Positions 11,501 through 23,200 of a stretch of DNA of 64,000 nucleotides are shown here, in pieces; position 1 is the first letter of the stretch, and the number at the start of each line of letters is the position of its first letter. Origin of the DNA: Meloidogyne chitwoodi (taxonomy: Eukaryota; Nematoda; Chromadorea; Rhabditida; Meloidogynidae). The stretch is taken from NCBI GenBank assembly GCA_015183035.1, contig JACZZP010000013.1, forward strand, positions 372,001 to 436,000, read 5' to 3'. The position numbers and the translations under genes are program-made. Under the pieces are notes generated by a model. It was not told where the DNA came from, searched no databases, and worked only from the letters and a program-made list of their open reading frames with translations.

Positions 11501-14500
11501 ATGGTTAAATTTCAGAATAAATAAGTTTGACTATAAAGGAAGTCAATGTTCCCTACGCACTACAATATAAAAAGTTTTGAATTTTCTTTATTGTAATATC
11601 ATTAAATTTTTTCTTCAATTTAAAAATTAAAACCTCTTTAATAGCAGAAATCTCATTCCCAGCCGTTTGTGCAAAATTCCCTTCAATACATTCAGCTATT
11701 AAAGTTAACCCTTTGCCTGCCTTTAGCTGTGCCACAAATGCAAGAAGACCTTTACGTGTATTTTCTAGATTAGAATAAAGTTGTTCCATTTTCTTTGAGG
11801 GATATAAAACTAACTGGAAAAAAAATTAATTAATTATATTCTAATAAAAGTCAATGTTCCTTACGCACTACCCTCATGTTCCTTACACACCATAAATTAA
11901 AAAATTTTGAATTTAATTGTGGTCCCATAAAAATTATTTTAATTTAAAATTTTAACTATTTGAGGTCGCCAATTTCGTGTGTGCATAATTCCTCGAGAAT
12001 CAATATTTAGAAGTGCAAAACGTGCTGCAGACAAAGCAAGACCTTTGAGGCCATCACCCCATTCTTTTTCGGCCCCAGCATATTCTATATCTATAGAATT
12101 GATAAAAATTAATTTAAACAAAGTAATAATTTTAAATTTTTAATGTTTTAGTTTGTTAATTTAAGATTTGTTCCCTACGCCCTACTACGCCATGTTCCTT
12201 ACGCACCACAATAAATTAAAAAATTTTTAAATAAATTCTGGGGATTAATAAAAATTTATTTAAATTTATTTTTAGAATATAGTTTAATTTATTATCTTAA
12301 AATTTATAAATATTAGGATTTAATGTTAGAAGTAAAAAAAATAAAAATTACATTTATAAACAGCAGCACCAATAAATATAGCAAATAATGCAAAATACCA
12401 AGCAGATATAAACATTACAGAAATACATAAAAATGCTCCCAAGGTAGACAAAGACCAATGGAAATATCTAAAAGATGGACGCCATCCTGGAGCTTTAAGT
12501 AATGACTGAAGAGCACAAGCAGTATTAACACCCAAATAACACATTAGGAAAAATTGTGTAATTAAAGCTGTTATGTTCTCAATTACGGCAATTAAAATAC
12601 CTAAAAAAACTTTTAATTATAAAAATTATAAAAATTAACCTAGCCAACATATACAAAGTGTCAAGAAAATAGCTCTAATTGGTTCACCACGTTTGTCAGT
12701 TTTTTGAAATGGCCGTAAGAAAGGTATAACATCTATAAAATAAAATTATAATTTTTTTAAAAATATTTACCATCAGCAGAAATAGCCTGTAAAAGTCTGG
12801 GAGCTCCTGTTAATGATTGCATTCCAGCACCAATTGTTGAAGAACAGCAACCAATCTATTAAGTTTTTAAATTAAAGTTGAATAAAATTACAAACTTAAG
12901 TTTTTTAAATAATTAATTTTTTTAAAGGTTAAACTTAAATTAAAGTTAAAGAAATACCAAAATAAGAAGAGGATGAGGAATTGCTAATTCAGCTATTACC
13001 TTTAAATTAAAAAAATTGTAAAAAATAATAAAATAAAAGAAACAAGTTTTCCCATAGCAGATTGTCCAAATTTGTCTCTAATAAACATTTCTGCAACAGA
13101 AGAACCAAAAAGAATAGCTCCAAATAAATAAACTAGAGAAGTAGTTAATTGAGCACCCAAAGTTCCAACAGGTATAGATTTTGAAGCATCTTTTTTATTA
13201 TTTTATAATTTTTAAAATTATTATTTTTTACCTCTTAAATTGCCTGAACGATTTGAACCTGCCATTATTCCCGTTACAGAAGGAAAGAAAACACCAACCA
13301 AAATCCTATATAAAAGAAAAATATATTATTATTAAAGTTTTTAAATTTAATTCTGAAAATGTTTGTAAACTTGTTTAATTCTTTAAATGTTAGTAAACAA
13401 GTTTAATTCTGAAAATGTTTGTAAACAAGTTTATTCTGAAAATGTTTGTAAACTTAAGTTTATTCTGAAAATGTTTGTAAACTTAAGTTTATTCTGAAAA
13501 TGTTTGTAAACTTAAGTTTATTCTGAAAATGTTTGTAAACTTAAGTTTTGAAATTAAAAAAAACAAACATAAAAGAAGTTGTTGTATCAGAAAACACCCA
13601 AAAAGAAGTTCGTTTATTATTTGGGTCAGGCGGCAATTCTGCAGTTTTTGATTGAAGTTTGGTCAAAACATCTCCATTACGACGATATTTACTATATAAA
13701 TTCTCATAAAATACTCCACTAGAAATACCAGGTATTGCTGACTTAAAAAATTAAATTTTAAAATTAATAAGTTTCATTCCTTTATAAGAACACTTCAAAA
13801 AATTACCAAATTTTTTGATTGATTTTTTTAATTAAAAATTTTTTTATTTCTCAAAAATAATAACCTTCATTGTAATTGCTGACGGATCTTTTTGCAACAC
13901 TCTCTCAAAATAACGATCACAATTTGATAAAACTGCAGGATTAGCATATGAATGTACAACTACTCTATCTCTTGAAAATGATTTTTTAACAGGTGTTTTT
14001 GTAGTAATATCCTCTTTTTCAGTATTATTTGATTTTATACAAAAAACATTATAAAGTCCTTCAGCTGAACACTTTGGAATATAGCCATGTACACCATAAA
14101 AACCGCTCAAATCAACTGGACGATTTCCTACCATACAAAATCTTTAAAAAAAAAAAGAATTGAAAAATTATTTTAATTGAACAGAGAGTATTAGAAACAG
14201 TTTAGTATCTTTTGTAATATATTTAAATATATCCCTTAGCATTATCCTCATGTTCCCTACGCACTACTTTTATTAATTTAAGGTATAAATATATATAAAA
14301 AAATTAATTTAATAATTACTCAAGTGAATCGGTGCCTCCAATTTTCAGAAAAATGCCAATAAATGTACAAACTATACACGCAATAACAATAAGGACAGCG
14401 GGTAAAGCAAATTTATTTACAATCTAAAAAATAAATAATAATAAAAAGAAAGATTAAAAAGTAAAAACCTTAACACCAGCTAACACAATTAAACCTACAA

Positions 14501-17500
14501 GTATTAATAGAAGAGAACCAAAAAGACGAAAATTATGATACTAAAAATTAATTTTTAAAAAATTAAAAAAAAAAATTTAAAAATAAAATAAACCATGTCT
14601 TCAAATATTTTTGCCTGAGGCATTATGTAAATTAAAAAAATTTCTACTGCGCCAATTATGTACATTGAAGCTGCTATTGTTGTTCCCAAGTAAAACTAAA
14701 AAATAGGGAAAATAAAAATTAGAAAATTAAAAAAAAACCAAAATTCCAACAGCACCACCTAACTCCGGTCCAAGATTTCTTGAGATCTATAAACAAAAAA
14801 TTAAAAAAAAATATTTTGTTTAAATAAACCATGTAGTAAGGACCACCACCGGAAACAACACCGTTGGTAGCAATGGCAGAGAGTGAAATTGATGTAAGAA
14901 AAGTCTGAAAATTTAAAGGTGAATATAATAAAAAGTTTAAATACTTTCCGTAAATTAAAAAATTCCGGAAAAATAATTAAAATAAAATATAAAATAAATA
15001 TACCACACTACAGCAAAGAAGCACTACAAGAAAAGCTTCAAGTATACCAGCAGTTCCAACAATCCAAGGGAGACGAATAAAAAATAGAACACCAAAAATA
15101 TTTTGAAGACAAGGAATGTAACTAAAAATTAAAAAATAAATAAAAATTAAAAAAATAATAAAAACATACACTCCAAACAATGTCCCCAACTTTGCGGAAG
15201 TTTGTTGTGGTGGCTTGCCATTACGATTTTTATTATTATTGTTATTGCTTCCGTTTGAAGGCCCTTTAATAGTTGATTCAGCATCTTCATTAGAGGTGGG
15301 CATAATGGAATTGTATAGAGATAAGGAACGCAACATCTGACCGATGTTTTGTCTTCTTGCACCGCTGTATTCATCCTTTTTTAAATATAGAATTATAAAA
15401 ACTAGAGAACAAAAAAATGCAAACTATTAGAGATAAAAAGGAGTTTAAACAATTAATAAACTTTCCGTAAAATAATTAAAACTTTCCGGAAAATAATTAA
15501 AAATTTCCGGAAAAATATAAAACTTTTCGGAAAATAACTAAAAATTTCCGGAAAAATATAAAACTTTTCGGAAAATAATTAAAAATTTCCGGAAAAATAT
15601 AAAACTTTCCGGAAAATAATTAAAATTTCCGGAAAAATATAAAACTTTCCGGAAAATAATTAAAAATTTCCGGAAAAATATAAAACTTTCCGGAAAATAA
15701 TTAAAAGTTTATTTTTCTTTCTCTACCTGATATAAAGCCAAATTTAAATCTACATGCTGTTGTTTAGTACAAAGAGGCACACTCTCCGCCATAATACCCC
15801 CATTTGTATCAACTTTATTATTATTATTCGTCTCCAGTCTGTTTTCAATTAATATAGGTTGTTGTAGCACTTAATAAATGAAACATTTTATTTTTATTTG
15901 GAGTTAATTATGTTGATTTTTTAATTTTAAGTTTTATTAGGCAAAAAATATGCCCAAAATTGTATTATTTTTTAATAATATGTACATTTTGAATATTAAG
16001 AGAGCCAAATACTTAAAAAATTTTTATTTATTATAAATATATCGTTAAAGGAACACATTATTTAAAAAAAATAATTTTTTTTTAATAAAAAATATTATAA
16101 ATTGCCTCAATATGACACAAAAACACAAGTAAAAAATAAATTAGAATATTAATAATATTTTTACATAATATAAAAAAATTCAAAAGAAGCCTTTTAGGTG
16201 ATGGATTTAATGACGGAAGTTTAGGAAATTTGAGTGTGTGCGTCAATGTTTTAATAAATAAATTAAATTAATTTTTGTAAAGGTTAAAAATTACCAAAAA
16301 ATTAATTTATTTTATTTTAAAAGGCTTCAAACTTTCAGCAATTTTTACAAAAAATTTAATAAATTTTTTTTAATTTCACTTTTTGGGCGTTTTTATTGCG
16401 CACACCAAAAATAATAAAAAATATAGTAATTTTAAAGATATTTGAAAAAAAATAAAAATTTAAAAATAATTGCTTTTCCTGGATTTAACACAAATTGAAC
16501 ACTAAAAAAAGCTTGAAAAAAAAAATAAAGCCTTAAAAGAGGGGAAAAATACTCTTGGGGGAGAGAAAGAAGAGAATAAGTAGTAGTAGTAGTCTTTTTA
16601 TAATTGGCATTTGACAGATGAGAAGAATATTTTATTTTATTTTAATTCTAATAATGACAGAAAAATATTATATTTGCTTTAAACATAAATTAACAAAAAA
16701 ATACATAGGATTAAAAAAAAATAATAAAAAATAAAAGAGTACTTAATTAGCTAGATATTACATATTTTAAAGGAATTTTAAGAATTAAAAGAAATTTTTT
16801 ATTTAAAAAATTAAAAAAAACCCTTTCCCCTTCTTCTGAAAAAATTAAAAAATATTCCTTTTTAATTATTTTAACAAAATATATTTTATTTTAAATTATG
16901 TTCTCCTTTTTTTTCTTTATTTGGATTAAATAGCGTGTTTAATTAAAAAAAAATTTTTTAATGTATAGAATTAAAAATTACGTAAAATTAAAAAATATAT
17001 AAATAATTAGCAAGTAGAGAAATATTTGTTTTTTTTAGTTTTTTTTAATAAAAATTTAAATAAAAATGTAAAGTAGCAATTTTAGCTTAAGGCATTAAGG
17101 ACTCTTTCTCTTTAAAAAATATTTATTTTATTTTTTGGCAAATTTAAAAAACGAAGATTTAGCCATAATATTGTGTGTGAGTATTGTCAAAGAAAAAAGA
17201 AGAAAAAAAATTTTTTGAGAGGAAATGAATGAAAAAAACGAACTGCAAAAAAGTTTTGTTATTTTTTAGCTGTGAAGGGGAACAAAAAATAAGGAAAAAT
17301 GAACGAATATTAAGGGGAAAATAGTTAAGATATATAAAATTGAGAAAATTAAATTTAAAAAATAAATAACTTTTATGTAATTTAAAAAGCCTAAAGTTTG
17401 TAATGGGAAAAATATATAATATAATATAATTTTCCGGAAAATAATATTAAAATAATGTTAAATATAGCGATGGATTAGAAATGTATATTATTCTGATTAA

Positions 17501-20500
17501 AATAAACTTTACGGAAAACATATTATTCTGATTTAAATAAACTTTCCGGAAAATTATATATTATTCTGATAAACATGATGTTAGAAATAATTTCCGGAAA
17601 GTTTAATATTATCATGAAAATATAAATGCATACAATTTCAACAAGAAACTTTCCGGAAAAATTTATAAAGTATTTACCCAAATAATAAACTTAAAGGTAA
17701 AAATTATATAATATTTTCCGGAAAGTTTTTTTTCATATTTTTCTGTTTTAATATTAAATAAAATTAATCTACTGAAATTTTATTATAACAAGTCAAAAGT
17801 CTGTCTTCTGTTAATAAAAATATAAACTCATTGTCAATAATAAAAATAAAAACATATTACTCAAAGTCCATTTAATTTAATTTATTATTAGATTAAGAGA
17901 TTAGTACTAGGTTACAAAGAGCAGAAAAAGATTATTGTTAATTTTGGGCTAAAAAATGAAATAAAAAAAGCAGGTGCCAAAAAAACATGTGCTCGTCATC
18001 AAGTACATATTAAACAGATGATAAAAATAAAAAATAAAAGAGAAAGCTGAAAAGGCAGCAGAAAAAAAAAGAAAAAGCAATTTAAGGGTATATAGAAGAA
18101 TAAAGAGGGTAAGTAAGTATCTGCGACAGCCGATAGAGAACTGGTAGTTGAATATATAAAAAACCCGAGAAATGAAAAAAAAGTAAAAAAGGATGAACAT
18201 CGCCTAAGGCACGAACACAGAAAATAATAGAGGATTTTTTAGTCTATTTTTTTTAATTTTTAGTAAAGCAGCAACTGCAATTCAGTGCATGTTAACGTTA
18301 GTAAAAAAAACTCATAACTTAATAATGGACAAACATTTTGAAATTAATTTAATATAATTAAATAGAGAATTAAATTTACTATAAAATACCAAAAAAACAA
18401 AATTTAAGATTTATTATAAAAAAAGATATGAGCAAAAATGATAATTTTTGTAGGTTTTTTGACCACAACTTTTTTCCTAATTTAACAAAATTTTGAAATT
18501 AATTATATTTTGTAGCCCATTCAATTCTCTATTTAATGATACCAATCTCATTAAAAAATCTAAACAATACTTTGAGTTATTAAGCTTGCAATGAACTAAC
18601 CTCTTAAGGGAGTGTGGAAGGAAAAGACGGATTCTCGGCCAGCTGCTTTTTACTGCTTTAACGTTAAAGAAAAGAGAAAAATAAAAAAGTAAAGAATGAC
18701 TTAAGGAGTCATCTCCAAAAAGGTTTATGGATATTTAGATAAATTGAGAAAAAAGAAAAGAAAAAAATTTTTTTGAAAAAAGAGAAGAAAAAGAGTAAAA
18801 AAACATAAAAAAAAAATAAAAAAAAATTTGTAAAAGGAAAATAATTAATATGTAAAAGGATTTAAAATAATGGTAAAAATTGTAAGGAACAAAAAATTGT
18901 TTGAGTATTAACAAAAAAATTTTTTCTAAAAAAGAAAATGTCATATTAATAGTAAAAAGCCAAAAGATTTTTTAACTTAAAAAATTTTAATTTTTTTATA
19001 AAAAATTTTTTAAAGAAAGGACAATTGATGGAATTGATAATTCACTTAATTTAATAACTTGAAAAAAATATTTGTACAAACAGCTGATTTTATTAAAATT
19101 TAAGGTTCAAAAATATTTTTTGTTTACATTTTTTACTCATATTTCATATCCAAAATAATTTGAGAGAAATATTTCACGATAAAAAAGTTAAGAAAAATTG
19201 AAGAGTGAAACGAATATTCTGACTTTTTTAAAGGACTAAAAAGAAGAGATTTAGAAAAATAAGTGTTGTAAAATATAGGAATGGTCAAAGTGAGTGTTGA
19301 TCAATTAAAAATTAAAAAATAGTATGTATATCTGTGGGTATAGAGAAAATGAAGGATAATTTGTAGTAAACTTGTTTTTAAATTTAATTCTGAAAATGTT
19401 TGTAAAGTTAAGTTTATTCTGAAAATGTTTGTAAACTTAAGTTTATTCTGAAAATGTTTGTAAACTTAAGTTTATTCTGAAAATGTTTGTAAACTTAAGT
19501 TTATTCTGAAAATGTTTGTAAACTTGTTTATTCTGAAAATTATTGTAATCTTAATAAATTATATATACATAAATTTTAACCCTTTTACAGCAAAAAACTC
19601 AAGTAAACTCTCTCAAAATTAAAAAAATTTTGTCAAAAATTGGGGAAGGATTGAATTTCTTTGTAAACAAAAATTTTTTTATCATTAAAAATAATTTAAG
19701 AAAATTAAAAAAAACCAACCTTTTTCAACTTGAGTATCTGTAAGTTCATTGGGTAGAAGACTGCCTTCTTCATCGTCTTGTATTTGTTGAGAATCAACGT
19801 TGAAAATGCGTATCTAAATATTTATTTAAAAATTAATTTTTAAAATCTTTTTATTTCAGAGAATATATTTAATTTGCTATAAAATAATAAAAAATAAATA
19901 CCAAAAAACGAACATTTTTGCTAATTTTTAAGTTTTTAAATCATAACTTTTTTGTTTAATAAACTAAAATTATATATTTACTCTTATTTTGTAGCAAATT
20001 TAATACTCTATTTACAAAAAATTTAAATTAAAATATCGATCCATTCCAAAGTTATAACACTTTTAGTTACTTAGACTCAGTTGAACTCAAATTTTTCAAT
20101 CATTTAAAATCAAATTAAAAAAAATTTTAATTTTTTCTAATTTTTAAAATATATATAACCTGAACTTCTGGGTTTTTAACTGCTATAGTCGTTGATCTGG
20201 GACAATCTTTGGACTTTTGAAAATAGTTATCTTCGTTCTCTGTGTTTGTGGCAAGTGAAGCTTCTTTGTTGTTGACTGAAGAAACCTTTAAAAAATGATG
20301 AATAATTTTATTAAATAATAAATGGATCAAAAACACTCAGAAGATCAATCCACCAATTAGTCAACACCCAAAAGATCAACCAGTAAAAAATCAAAAATAT
20401 AAAAAGTCTAAAATCAATATTCAAAAATACCCTCATAAATCAACCCAAATGATTTAACGCAAAAAGATCAACTCAATGTTCGTAATAACGTTGATATTTT

Positions 20501-20548
20501 TGTTTTTTAATTTAATTTATAGTCACCAACCTGAAATCGTCTAGACAT
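8574..20548 (-). CDS. kcc: K-Cl cotransporter (SLC12 family, KCC)
   Basis: Electroneutral K+ and Cl- exporter of the plasma membrane. 29 exons, phases all consistent, about 1218 aa (family 1085-1150): 20531-20548, 20160-20285, 19720-19813, 15727-15869, 15170-15375, 15004-15121, 14830-14904, 14739-14786, 14594-14695, 14469-14540, 14320-14423, 13865-14141, 13569-13741, 13232-13305, 13044-13189, 12958-12999, 12771-12855, 12640-12732, 12352-12600, 11957-12090, 11634-11813, 11238-11365, 11153-11195, 10550-10696, 10373-10429, 9566-9805, 9300-9470, 9031-9250, 8574-8665. Diagnostic stretches: [20 protein letters not shown] (TM1), [11 protein letters not shown], the long cysteine-containing loop (exons 12-13), [72 protein letters not shown], and the C-terminus [18 protein letters not shown]-terminal residues 4-7 are RFQV, a likely SPAK/OSR1-type kinase docking motif. 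Intron 3 is 3.85 kb. Asn-rich inserts are nematode-typical. Which nematode KCC paralogue it is remains open. Confidence 0.95.
8711..8985. repeat. 50-bp minisatellite in a KCC intron
   Basis: About 5.5 copies of a 50-bp unit (ACTTGAATTACAATAATTAA then AGAATTACAATAACAAACTT) within the last intron (8666-9030). Copies differ by single bases, for example ACAATAATT versus AAAATAATT near 8870. The same words occur at positions 1-60. Confidence 0.93.
9952..10024 (-). tRNA. tRNA-Arg (anticodon UCU)
   Basis: 73 nt read on the minus strand inside a KCC intron (9806-10372), same strand as the host. The acceptor stem GGCCCCG pairs with CGGGGTC (one G-U); D-arm GCC/GGC; anticodon stem TCTGA/TCAGA with loop CTTCTAA gives anticodon TCT; T-arm TGGG-TTCGAGT-CCCA; discriminator base A. 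A run of seven T follows within 10 bases of the 3' end, a good RNA polymerase III terminator. No intron. Confidence 0.97.
10771..11075. repeat. Foldback (long inverted-repeat) element in a KCC intron
   Basis: The two halves are imperfect reverse complements: AATTCATAACC and GTTTTATATACC on the left match AATTCATATC and GTTTTATATACC read back from the right. Near the centre AAAAAGAGTTATGG pairs with CCCACAACTTTTTT. No reading frame. Resembles the foldbacks at 18360, 19858, 20732 and 22788. Confidence 0.65.
13370..13550. repeat. 29-bp minisatellite in a KCC intron
   Basis: About six copies of a 29-bp unit (TTCTGAAAATGTTTGTAAAC, then TTAAGTTTA) within intron 13306-13568. The same unit in the same orientation forms a second array at 19378-19540 in another intron of the same gene. 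Confidence 0.92.
15460..15705. repeat. 41-bp minisatellite of TTTCCGGAAA palindromes in a KCC intron
   Basis: About five to six copies of a 40-41-bp unit in the intron between exons 4 and 5 (15376-15726). Each unit holds two TTTCCGGAAA-like palindromes about 20 bp apart. Isolated copies of the palindrome recur in the 3.85-kb intron (17430-17720) and in introns of IFT57 and DOP1. Confidence 0.9.
18360..18534. repeat. Foldback element in KCC intron 3
   Basis: The outer arms AAATAGAGAATTAAATTTAC and CAATTCTCTATTT are reverse complements with mismatches; inside lie GATATGAGCAAAAATG and TTTTTTGACCACAACTTTTT. Arms and centre match the element at 19858-20013. Confidence 0.6.
19378..19540. repeat. 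29-bp minisatellite, second KCC array
   Basis: About five copies of the same 29-bp unit found at 13370-13550, same orientation, near the end of intron 3. Confidence 0.92.
19858..20013. repeat. Foldback element in KCC intron 2
   Basis: ATTTAATTTGCTATAAAAT on the left pairs with ATTTTGTAGCAAATTTAATA on the right; the centre holds AACATTTTTGCT and CATAACTTTTTT. Same family as the element at 18360. Confidence 0.6.
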
Positions 20549-20731
20549 TTTTCACACTTTTCCCTGATTATATTTAATAATATTTAGTAGCACCAATTAA
20601 AAGCAAATTAAAAATAAAAAGAAAATTTAAATCTCTGTAAGAAAATTAAAATAATATAATGAAGAATATAGGGTTGATGACAACGCTTATTCGAGTGCTT
20701 ATAAAATAATCAAAAATGAACTTATTAACTT

Positions 20732-20938
20732 AAAATTATACATAGACATCTCCAATACTGTTATCTAACAACTCTAAAAATTTCAGAATTTTTAGTCAAT
20801 TATTTCAAAAGTTATCAGCAAAAAATCGACATTTTCTAAGCATTTTTGACCTCAACTTTTTTTATACAAAACCAAAAATTCTAAAATTTTTAGAGAAGTT
20901 AGATAACAGTGTTGGAAATATTTATGTAAAATTTTACA
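20732..20938. repeat. Foldback element upstream of KCC
   Basis: About 60-bp arms, each carrying CACTGTTATCTAAC or its near match TACTGTTATCTAAC followed by CTCTAAAAATTT, read as reverse complements. The centre holds AAAGTTATCAGCAAAAAAT and TTTTTGACCTCAACTTTTTT. The clearest pairing of the family. Confidence 0.72.
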
Positions 20939-22787
20939 ATTTTAGGTTTTCATTTGTTAAGTTTACAAATTCGCGTGTACGCTACAAACTTAAGTTTCTT
21001 TTCTCAACCCAAGTTTTTGTGTTATATAACAAGAAATAAAATAATATAAAAATGAAGTCATTAAATAAAAAAATTATTTTCTCTATTTGTATATTTACTT
21101 AAGCTTATCTCTCTTATTTTTATGAACAGAAGAAGCGCGCAAGAACAAATAAAAAATAATGATTAACCTCACAAAAAATAAAAATAAAAGTTCATTAGAG
21201 TCTTGGTTGTGAAAAATTTATTTTTTTATTAGAGTAATTTTGAGAGGGTTGAAAATGTTAAAAAAATTAAAAATAAAAAAATATTTTAAAATATCTAAAT
21301 TAACCAAAATTAAAAGAAAGACTCAAAAGTACTTTTATCGATGCCAAAAAATATTAAAAAAATGACTTTTAAAGAGCAAAGGTTAAAAACAAAAAAAAAC
21401 ACAAAAAATAAAAAGTGAAAAAATAAAAAACATACAAAATGCTTTTAATACAAATAAAAAATAAAATTAAGCCTTATTATATTGTTGTGTTTATTAGAGA
21501 CAATACTCTTTTCTCTTTCTCTCTTTTCTTCTACTATTACTACTCTTCTCTTCTCTATTAATTTAGAGATATGGCAAAGTTAGCTTTTGCAAATAAATAA
21601 ATATAAAAATGAAAATCGAATAGATGTTGACAGCAATAGAATTAAAATATAGTTTTATAGAAAAGACAAATCTTTTTTTTTTATTTAACAAATCTAAGGA
21701 CAAAAAAATTACAAAAGAGATTGGAACAATTTAAGGACAAAAATAAGATAAATTAAAAGAATATAAGGACATTATAAGATAAAATAAGGACAATCTAAGA
21801 AAAATAAGGACAAAAATAAGATACTTTTTTTTCCTTATTTTATCTAATAAAAAATAAGCAAATTATTAAAAAATAAATATTTGAAAGTTAAGTAAACTTT
21901 ATAAAAAAGCTTTTATTGTAACAAGTGTTTTAAAAATGATTCACACTTGGTGTTTTTTAAAAATAATTTAAAAAATAAAAAGAGAAGCAAAAGAAAAAAA
22001 TGATGAGAAGAAAAATAAATAAATATTATTAAAAAAAGAACATAAGCCAATCTTTTATTTATTTATTTAAAGAGTAGATGATGAAAATCACTTAAAAATG
22101 ACAGTTTTAAATAAAAAAAATAATAATAAAAACGGGGGGATTGTGTAAAATAAAATTTTATATAAATGATAGTCAAGACTCTAAAGTATATATTTTAAAA
22201 TTAAAGAGTATTTAATATTTATAGAAATTGGAATTTTTAAAAAATTGGACGGAAAAAGGACACTTCTTAAGTTCGCACCAAAACAGCTTATGGACTTTTT
22301 AAAGCCTAAAATAACTAAATTTAAGGAATTATTTGTTTAGAAGAACAGAAAACAATTAAGAAGAGAAGAAAATTCTCTTCTCCTAAAATTTAATAAAAAA
22401 GACACAATTTTTTAAATTTACTTAAGACTTTTTTCTTCTTCTTTTTCCTTTGGGGGTATTTTTTTTAATAAAATAAAGGACAGAGACAATTTTTCAAATT
22501 GAAAAAAAAATTCAATTAAATTAAAAAAAATATATTTTTTTATTTAATAAAATTTATTATTTAGAAAATATTTGAAAGAATTTTTTAAATTAAAAAAAAA
22601 AAATTTTTTTTTAAAGTACTAAAATGACAGGAAGAAATAAGCTAAAAAAATTTCTAAAATTAATTAAAAAATAAAAGAAATTTCTAAAAAGAATTGAGGT
22701 TAAAATAAAACATTTTTCGAATCTAATTAAAAAAGAAAAAAATTAAAAAAAATATATCTAAATTTAATGTCCAGTTTGGTGCAGAAT

Positions 22788-23137
22788 GTTGAGTGCCTAG
22801 CCTCTCCTTCGTCTACTTTTTTGCCTGCAACTTTTTTTAAATTTAAAGATTTAAAATAATTCTTTTATCTTTCGAAAGCTCTAAATATGAGGCTTCTTTT
22901 TTGTGTTAGGACCGATTTGATCGAATCAATATAAAAAATGTTGGAGAAGTAAAAACAAGAAAAGTCAGTATTTTAATTAACTAAAATTCGTTAAAATTGT
23001 TATAAAAAATCAAACAAATATTAAAATTATTAAAAATAAATAGCCCATTTAAAGAGCATTAGAATGATCTAAAGTTTGACAAATTGGTCAAAAATTAAAA
23101 AAGTTGTGGGACAAAAAGTAGAGAATAGGCACTCAAC
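22788..23137. repeat. MITE-like element, about 350 bp, inverted ends
   Basis: The left end GTTGAGTGCCTA, CTACTTTTTTGCC and GCAACTTTTTTT is mirrored on the right by AAAAAGTTGTGGGACAAAAAG and TAGGCACTCAAC. No reading frame inside; no clear target-site duplication. Confidence 0.65.
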
Positions 23138-23200
23138 GACTGTGCAGACTCTAACCGGATTTCTTCAAAATTAAATTTTTAAAATTTTAAAATTATTTAT

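Larger units (their letters stand above)
15870..19719 (-). other. KCC intron 3 (3.85 kb)
   Basis: The largest intron in the window, joining exon 3 (phase 1, GTT GAA AAA G) to exon 4 (TG CTA CAA). It contains scattered TTTCCGGAAA palindromes, a foldback at 18360-18534 and a 29-bp minisatellite at 19378-19540. I see no internal exon. Its size suits intronic regulatory sequence, which I cannot show directly. Confidence 0.6.
20549..23200. other. Intergenic region between KCC and the next gene
   Basis: No exon found in 2.65 kb. It should contain the KCC promoter (minus strand, from 20549 upward), but I cannot name a core element. Two foldback elements (20732-20938, 22788-23137) and long A/T-only stretches fill much of it. 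Confidence 0.55.

Noticed and set aside
17949..18944. Phe/Tyr/Leu-rich open frames in KCC intron 3
   Set aside because: Composition is that of A/T-rich DNA read as protein; there are no splice partners and no similarity to anything.
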